Below, one piece after another: positions 59,396 through 64,000 of a DNA stretch of 64,000 bases (the stretch's first letter is position 1; each line of letters starts with the position of its first letter). The notes below the pieces were generated by a model, which was given only the letters and a program-made list of their open reading frames with translations, was not told the DNA's origin and made no database searches. The stretch is from Winogradskyella sp. J14-2 (GTDB lineage: Bacteria; Bacteroidota; Bacteroidia; Flavobacteriales; Flavobacteriaceae): positions 1,550,001-1,614,000 of the forward strand of contig NZ_CP019388.1 of the NCBI RefSeq assembly GCF_001971725.1, given 5' to 3'. The translations under genes were made by a program, and so were the position numbers.

Positions 59396-60102
59396 AAACT
59401 GTGGAAGATTACAAAGAAGGTCAGGTTTTATTGATTGATAAACCTCTTACCTGGACTTCATTTCAGGCGGTCAACAAGCTACGTTGGGCCATTAGAAAAG
59501 CCTATGCCATTAAGAAAATAAAGGTTGGACATGCTGGTACTTTAGACCCGCTAGCCACAGGTTTATTAGTGATTTGCACTGGTAAAATGACCAAACAAAT
59601 TAACACCTTTCAAGGTCAGGAAAAAGAATACACAGGTACTTTTGTTGTGGGTAGTACCACTCCATCTTACGATTTGGAAACCGAAATTGATGCTACCTTT
59701 CCGATAGACCATATTTCCGAAGAACTAATTCACGAAACAACCAAACAATTTATTGGTAAAATAGAGCAATTTCCTCCAGTATTTTCAGCTATAAAGAAAG
59801 ATGGCAAACGCTTGTACGAATTTGCAAGAGCAGGTGAAGCTGTAGAAATTAAGTCGAGAGAAATTGAAATCTCTGAGTTCGAAATCACAGATATAAATGC
59901 ACTCGACAATACCTTAGAGCTGAATTTTAGAGTGGTTTGTAGCAAAGGTACTTACATTCGATCGCTTGCGCACGACTTTGGAAAAGCCTTAAACTCTGGC
60001 GCACATCTATCGGTTTTAAGACGAACCCGAATTGGTGATTTTAAGGTTGAAAACGCACTAAGTCCTGAAGATTATATAGCTACGCTTCCACTAGATCAAT
60101 GA
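59392..60102 (+). CDS. truB: tRNA pseudouridine-55 synthase
   Basis: A 236-residue pseudouridine synthase that modifies U55 in tRNA. Key residues lie in KVGHAGTLDPLATGLLVI with the catalytic Asp, YTGTFVVGSTTPSYDLET, PPVFSAIKKDGKRLYEFAR and CSKGTYIRSLAHDFG. It has no long PUA extension, as expected for the shorter TruB class. It is coupled to uppP by the 4-nt overlap. Confidence 0.96.
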   Translation: MKTVEDYKEGQVLLIDKPLTWTSFQAVNKLRWAIRKAYAIKKIKVGHAGTLDPLATGLLVICTGKMTKQINTFQGQEKEYTGTFVVGSTTPSYDLETEIDATFPIDHISEELIHETTKQFIGKIEQFPPVFSAIKKDGKRLYEFARAGEAVEIKSREIEISEFEITDINALDNTLELNFRVVCSKGTYIRSLAHDFGKALNSGAHLSVLRRTRIGDFKVENALSPEDYIATLPLDQ

Positions 60103-60121
60103 TTTACCAAGACATAAATTT

Positions 60122-60244
60122 TCGTCAGTTAGAGTGAATTTCACGATTGAAGTGAGTGAAATTTGCATCGAAAACAAGAAAATTTCTTTTATAACTTTAC
60201 TTCTCCATACAAAATTCTTTTCAGAATTTCACTCGAATTGACGA
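60122..60244. repeat. Long inverted repeat between truB and the TonB-like gene
   Basis: TCGTCAGTTAGAGTGAATTT (from 60122) and GAATTTCACTCGAATTGACG (from 60224) are inverted copies with few mismatches. The TTTCACTCGAATTGAC part matches the units at 52716 and 52847. A smaller hairpin (TTTCACGATTGAAGTGAG) lies between the arms. Confidence 0.7.
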
Positions 60245-60347
60245 CTTAACCTTATACATCATTCAAGTTAATAAGCGTTTAGTTAATACGATTTAAACTT
60301 TTTCATGGTTATATTCGTATATCTAAACACACGAATCTCTTATAACT

Positions 60348-61082
60348 TTGAAGTTTATTGAACAACATAAAGCTGCAATAATTACATTCCTGCTTACAGG
60401 AATTGTGGTGTTAAGTATGTTTAGTATTCAACTAAAACAAAAAGGCAAACGCATTACAGAAAGTTATTACGAGATTTTACCAGAACCCAAAACTACTGAA
60501 GAAAAACAAGAATTAATTGATGCGCTAGACGGTAAATCTACCAACAAAGCTTTTAACGAAGACCAAGAATACAAAGACCTAATGCACAACTTTAAAACTA
60601 TAAGCGCAAATGATTTTGAACGTACCACTAAAGCTTTAGAAGAAGCCAAAACAAGTGATATTACAGAAGAAACCAGTATTACCAAATCGTATGCCAACAG
60701 TAATGCTTATGCATTAAACTCTGAAGAAACCGAATCTTATAAAAAACTTCAGGAAGAATTAAACAAGCGTTTAGAAAATAAAAAAATAGCGGACGAACAC
60801 GCTAAAACTAAAAGTACACTTATCTATTCTCTAGTAGGAAGAACGATGCAAGACTATGATATTCCGCGCTACTTATGTGAAAGCGGTGGTAAAATAGTCG
60901 TAAACATTGTGGTAAATGGAAAAGGCATCGTTACCGATGCCACTGTTAATGGTTCTTCAAATTCCAGCAACCAATGTTTAATAAATCGTGCTTTAGAATA
61001 TGCTAAAGAAACTCAATTCGATACTTCTTCTCAGAATAAGCAAATTGGTACAATTACATTTTTGTTTAGAGGAAAAAGTTGA
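60348..61082 (+). CDS. Membrane-anchored TonB-C-like protein
   Basis: A 244-residue protein with an N-terminal membrane helix (AAIITFLLTGIVVLSMF), a long charged helical periplasmic part (about 35-150) and a C-terminal TonB-like domain (NIVVNGKGIVTDATVNGSSN, QIGTITFLFRG). This is the layout of the TonB-like anchors that are encoded after exbBD in flavobacteria, but exbBD is absent here. No ATG precedes the helix; the only suitable start is TTG 60348. That codon overlaps TAACTTTG, a promoter-like box, so the start needs proof. The stop codon TGA belongs to a family B repeat. Confidence 0.65.
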   Translation: MKFIEQHKAAIITFLLTGIVVLSMFSIQLKQKGKRITESYYEILPEPKTTEEKQELIDALDGKSTNKAFNEDQEYKDLMHNFKTISANDFERTTKALEEAKTSDITEETSITKSYANSNAYALNSEETESYKKLQEELNKRLENKKIADEHAKTKSTLIYSLVGRTMQDYDIPRYLCESGGKIVVNIVVNGKGIVTDATVNGSSNSSNQCLINRALEYAKETQFDTSSQNKQIGTITFLFRGKS

Positions 61083-61101
61083 CTTCGACTGCGCTCAGTC
61101 A
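61080..61101. repeat. Family B palindrome supplying a stop codon
   Basis: TGACTTCGACTGCGCTCAGT followed by CA is a palindrome with 5-nt arms TGACT/AGTCA and the family B core. Its first three bases are the stop codon of the TonB-like gene. Confidence 0.75.
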
Positions 61102-61109
61102 GCTATAAT

Positions 61110-61727
61110 TTAACTTAAAAGTTTAACCAAGTCTTCAATTGTAGATTGTCCTTTATCCTTATTGTACCAACGTTGTAAATCTTCTTTAAATTCTGTTGTT
61201 AGCTTTCCATGTTGCGCTTTATATACATTAACCATTTCTGTGGCTATTGAAGGTCTTGGGCCAAAAGTATCTAAAACCTCTAATGTTTCATTATCAATCG
61301 CAATTAACTTCGGTATAGCCTTACCTCCATTGGTTAAAAACTGATTCATTAAAACTTCATTCTCATCTCTCAGTACTACTTTATAATCTATATTTTTATT
61401 TTGCTCAGCCACCTTGTTAATTACAGGCATTATATGCGCTGCGTCTCCACACCAACTTTCGGTTAGCACTAACCAAGTTACATTTTTAGTATATGCAGTA
61501 ATTTTTTCAATAGCATCATACGATAGTCTGACCGTTTTATCCCAACGCTTCATACGTCTGTCATTCATTTTTGTATAATCTACCAAGGCTTCTGTTTTTT
61601 CATTCCCTGTTGTTGATTGTTGTTCAACAAGAGAGGCAACTAAAGTTCGGTAATCTTGGTAGCTTATTGATTTATTTAAACTTTCTTTGATGATATCTGT
61701 AATCATTGTGCTTTTTACGATTTCCAT
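61110..61727 (-). CDS. Thioredoxin-fold protein with single active-site cysteine
   Basis: A 205-residue cytoplasmic protein of the thioredoxin-like family found widely in Bacteroidota. The active-site segment is LTESWCGDAAHIMPVINK, so the second cysteine of CxxC is Ala, and the cis-proline loop is GKAIPKLIAID. Having only one cysteine at this site, it is unlikely to act as an ordinary dithiol reductase. Start 61727 (MEIVKST) is used; an internal ATG seven codons later is possible. A TATTTTTG promoter box lies at 61760-61767 (reverse). Confidence 0.8.
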   Translation of the reverse strand: MEIVKSTMITDIIKESLNKSISYQDYRTLVASLVEQQSTTGNEKTEALVDYTKMNDRRMKRWDKTVRLSYDAIEKITAYTKNVTWLVLTESWCGDAAHIMPVINKVAEQNKNIDYKVVLRDENEVLMNQFLTNGGKAIPKLIAIDNETLEVLDTFGPRPSIATEMVNVYKAQHGKLTTEFKEDLQRWYNKDKGQSTIEDLVKLLS

Positions 61728-61834
61728 ATTAAATATCTTTTGCAGGCTGTTATGTTTAGCAAAAATAAAGGTAATTAGCCATTAATTATGTGACTCTTGT
61801 TACCTTAGTAGCATAAAAATCTAAACCTTACAAA

Positions 61835-62398
61835 ATGACAAAGCACAGATGTGGCTGGTGTGTTGGCGATCCGCTTTATGAAGCCTACCACGACCAAGAA
61901 TGGGGAGTTCCTATTTATGATGATGACACCTTATTTGAATTCTTAATTCTCGAAACTTTTCAGGCTGGTCTGAGTTGGATTACTGTTTTACGCAAGCGTG
62001 AAAATTTCAGAAAAGCTTTTGATAATTTTGATTATAACAAGATTGCAAACTATAAGCAAGCTAAAATTGAAACACTTCTTCAGGATAAAGGTATAATAAG
62101 AAACAAGTTGAAGGTCAATGCTACAGTGACTAATGCAGAAGCTTTTATGAAAATACAGGACGAGTTTGGGAGTTTTTCAAAATACATTTGGGATTTTGTA
62201 GATGGAAAACCTATAAAGAACAGTGTTAAAAATTATAAAGAAGCGCCAGCCAATACTGAGCTTAGCGACAAAATAAGTAAGGACCTCAAAAAAAGAGGGT
62301 TTAAATTTGTTGGCACTACTGTTATTTATGCACACATGCAAGCTACTGGTATGGTAAACGACCATGAAGTTTCTTGTTTTAGATATAACGAAGTTTAA
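61835..62398 (+). CDS. tag: DNA-3-methyladenine glycosylase I
   Basis: A 187-residue base-excision enzyme. It has the Tag N-terminus RCGWCVGDPLYEAYHDQEWG with zinc ligands, FLILETFQAGLSWITVLRKRENFRKAF, and the C-terminal KFVGTTVIYAHMQATGMVNDH with the final Cys and His ligands. It removes 3-methyladenine from DNA. It is followed after 3 nt by a secreted hypothetical protein, so may lead a three-gene unit. Confidence 0.95.
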   Translation: MTKHRCGWCVGDPLYEAYHDQEWGVPIYDDDTLFEFLILETFQAGLSWITVLRKRENFRKAFDNFDYNKIANYKQAKIETLLQDKGIIRNKLKVNATVTNAEAFMKIQDEFGSFSKYIWDFVDGKPIKNSVKNYKEAPANTELSDKISKDLKKRGFKFVGTTVIYAHMQATGMVNDHEVSCFRYNEV

Positions 62399-62401
62399 AA
62401 A

Positions 62402-62980
62402 ATGAAGACAAAAACACTCTTTGCTTTAATGCTTATTTGCCAATTCGTTTTTAGTCAAACTAAAAATGAAAAGGAAGAGCGTATCACTAAATCAGAATTT
62501 CCAGAAGTTGCTATTGAAGTTATAAAGAACCTACCTGATGATTGTAAGCGTTTAAAATTCTACAAAGAAACTGATGGTGAAAAACAGAGTTTTGAGGTGA
62601 AATTCAAATACAAAAAAAAGCGCTATAGCCTTGAGTTTACGAATGATGGAGTTATTGAAGATTTGGAAGTCCTTACCAAATTTAAAACTATAAACGAATC
62701 AAAAAAATCTAAAATTAAAAACTATTTTAAATCTAACTTCAGCAAATACAAAGTTATAAAAGTACAAAAGCAATTTATCTATAAAAAAGAATTAGACCCA
62801 GTGGCTTTTATTAAAAACATATTGAAAAACACAGCAACCGAAGCTCCAAATTTTGAAATCATTGCAGAAGTTAAAACAGATAAAAAACGAGATATTAGAG
62901 AGTTTACGTTCAACACATCTGGCGAATTTGTGAATTTTAGAATTATAAACCCAACCTCATACGAGCATGTCTTATATTAA
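62402..62980 (+). CDS. Secreted protein, possibly PepSY-like
   Basis: A 192-residue protein with a signal peptide (KTKTLFALMLICQFVFSQ). The mature part is lysine-rich and contains blocks such as ITKSEFPEVAIEVIKNLPDD, FYKETDGEKQSFEVKFKYKK and RYSLEFTNDGVIEDLEVL, which resemble a PepSY-like fold. I do not assign a function. It overlaps the following DUF2490 gene by 14 nt, so the two are surely co-expressed. Confidence 0.65.
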   Translation: MKTKTLFALMLICQFVFSQTKNEKEERITKSEFPEVAIEVIKNLPDDCKRLKFYKETDGEKQSFEVKFKYKKKRYSLEFTNDGVIEDLEVLTKFKTINESKKSKIKNYFKSNFSKYKVIKVQKQFIYKKELDPVAFIKNILKNTATEAPNFEIIAEVKTDKKRDIREFTFNTSGEFVNFRIINPTSYEHVLY

Positions 62981-63650
62981 AATACTTTTAGTTTTATTGG
63001 CATGTTTCTCAGTCCATAATACCTTATTTTCTCAGTCTAATTTTGAAGGTTTAGGTGAATCTAGTTTTGCAGTTAACGCAGACCTTAGTAGTATTTACAA
63101 AGTAAATTTCGCTATTCGTTCTAGGTATTATTTATATCAATATGAAGATTTTAACTTTGAAAACAGACAACTCGATTTTGTTCATTTTTCAACATTAAAC
63201 TTAGATTATAATCATTCTGTTAGCTTAGGCATACAATACCGTATCAGAGAATCTATAGATGGTGGTAGCAATGAACTGCGTTTAACCCAGCAGTTTAATT
63301 ATACAAAAAAACAAGAAGCCATACGATTTGGGCACCGCCTACGATTTGAACAACGTATTTTAGAAGATTTAACCATCCTCAGATCTCGTTATCGTTTTGC
63401 CTTAGATTTTCCACTTAATGGCGAAAAATTAGATATTGGTGAGGCCTATTTTGTTGGTTCTATGGAAGGGCTATTAAGTAACAGCAAAAACGAAAAACCA
63501 GAAATAGACCATAGAACAACAGCCCACTTAGGATGGTTAGTCTCAAAACCTCTAAAGCTTCAACTAGGTATGGAGTATCGATTTGAAGCTCTTAATCTAA
63601 AAACTGAGCAAAGACTGTTTCTTTTAACTTCAGCAATTCTTAAGATTTAG
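62967..63650 (+). CDS. DUF2490 outer-membrane beta-barrel protein
   Basis: A 227-residue protein with a signal peptide ending near LFSQ and repeated amphipathic strands: [56 protein letters not shown]. The pattern with charged turns and RxRY motifs fits DUF2490, an outer-membrane barrel family of unknown role. It overlaps the preceding secreted protein by 14 nt, which suggests a periplasmic partner. It converges on aat and overlaps it by 4 nt. Confidence 0.75.
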   Translation: MSYIKILLVLLACFSVHNTLFSQSNFEGLGESSFAVNADLSSIYKVNFAIRSRYYLYQYEDFNFENRQLDFVHFSTLNLDYNHSVSLGIQYRIRESIDGGSNELRLTQQFNYTKKQEAIRFGHRLRFEQRILEDLTILRSRYRFALDFPLNGEKLDIGEAYFVGSMEGLLSNSKNEKPEIDHRTTAHLGWLVSKPLKLQLGMEYRFEALNLKTEQRLFLLTSAILKI

Positions 63651-64000
63651 AGAAATTTTAAAAAATCAGTCCTTGAAATATTTTTTGCACCCAAGCTTTC
63701 TAGGTGCTTGGTGTGTACCTGACAGTCTATTAAGTTATAACAAGAGTTTTGTACAAAGGTTATAAACCCAAATTTACTAGCATTGCTGACTTTGGCAAAC
63801 ATGCTCTCTCCACAAAATACGTTGTTGCCCAAATCTACACCATAAAGTCCGCCAACTAATTTGCTGTTTTGCCATACCTCAACTGACTTAGCGTATCCTA
63901 ATTGATGAAGTTTAATGTAAGCCTCTATCATTTGGTTCGTAATCCAGGTACCATTTTGCCCTTCGCGCTTTGCTACAGCGCATTCCTCAATAACCGTTTT
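63647..64000 (-). CDS. aat: Leucyl/phenylalanyl-tRNA-protein transferase (C-terminal part)
   Basis: The frame is open to the right edge of the window, so the N-terminus is missing. The visible 117 residues include [46 protein letters not shown] and [21 protein letters not shown], which are the Aat signatures. The enzyme adds Leu or Phe to N-terminal Lys or Arg of proteins, marking them for ClpAP under the N-end rule. The internal methionine at 63931 is not the start. Its stop overlaps the convergent DUF2490 gene by 4 nt. Confidence 0.95.
   Translation of the reverse strand, partial: KTVIEECAVAKREGQNGTWITNQMIEAYIKLHQLGYAKSVEVWQNSKLVGGLYGVDLGNNVFCGESMFAKVSNASKFGFITFVQNSCYNLIDCQVHTKHLESLGAKNISRTDFLKFL

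Overview
The window is AT-rich bacterial chromosome from a member of the Bacteroidota, most likely a marine Flavobacteriaceae species. The evidence is a secreted protein with a type IX secretion (Por) C-terminal signal, several TonB-C modules, family markers (DUF4271, DUF4296, DUF3098, DUF2490), an S16 protein with an A/K/E-rich tail, an exonuclease-fused DnaE, and promoters of the Bacteroidota type (TTG, about 18-20 bases, then TAnnTTTG). Shine-Dalgarno sequences are not evident. Nearly all of it is ordinary core genome; I see no phage, CRISPR array, insertion sequence, toxin-antitoxin pair or defence island.

Layout. 1-6 kb: hemW (cut by the edge) and ruvC, two envelope proteins, a flippase-like protein with a membrane glycosyltransferase, and a BI-1 family membrane protein. 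6-9.7 kb: a BlaI-type repressor and M56 (BlaR1-like) sensor protease with three operator-like palindromes. 9.9-13.5 kb: a NarL-type two-component pair, a 56-aa secreted peptide and tRNA-Asp. 13.6-22 kb: DUF58 protein, thioredoxin, DnaE, two DUF2383-like paralogues and a calcium-repeat lipoprotein. 22-27 kb: rpsP, rimM, a TrmN6-like methylase, glutaryl-CoA dehydrogenase, an SGNH hydrolase and a phosphoesterase. 27-32 kb: ferredoxin and its reductase, NifU/Mrp, an alkyltransferase-like protein, LysE and TrmB. 32-45 kb: a PhoR/PhoB pair, a T9SS cargo protein, a LuxE-like enzyme, TyrS, dihydroorotase, a DPM1-like transferase and HemD. 45-53 kb: PckA, a saccharopine dehydrogenase family protein with an Lrp regulator, YugP and alanine dehydrogenase. 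53-64 kb: LeuS, FtsX, DUF3098, a frameshifted RDD gene, UppP, TruB, a TonB-like protein, Tag and Aat (cut by the edge).

The strongest unusual signal is a population of short palindromic repeats, at least two families, that sit between genes and also inside or at the ends of reading frames without breaking them. Family A (AGCCCCTT...CCCCAAAGGG) forms the C-terminus of RuvC, the N-terminus of HemW and the last codons and stop of rimM. Family B (TCGAGCGCAGTCGA and relatives) lies in frame inside a glycosyltransferase and, in two different places, inside leucyl-tRNA synthetase; it also supplies the stop codon of a TonB-like gene. This resembles the coding palindromic elements described in Rickettsia. 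Other notable signals are an S23/IVP-type four-helix-bundle gene, flanked by degenerate TAGTTAG heptamers, lying inside the ferredoxin-reductase cluster; a clean ACTAACT heptamer array elsewhere; an RDD gene whose two frames meet at a T TTT TTA slippery heptamer; and an enlarged AT-rich leucine-specific domain in LeuS.

All calls rest on reading the sequence and recalling families. No searches or computations were run.
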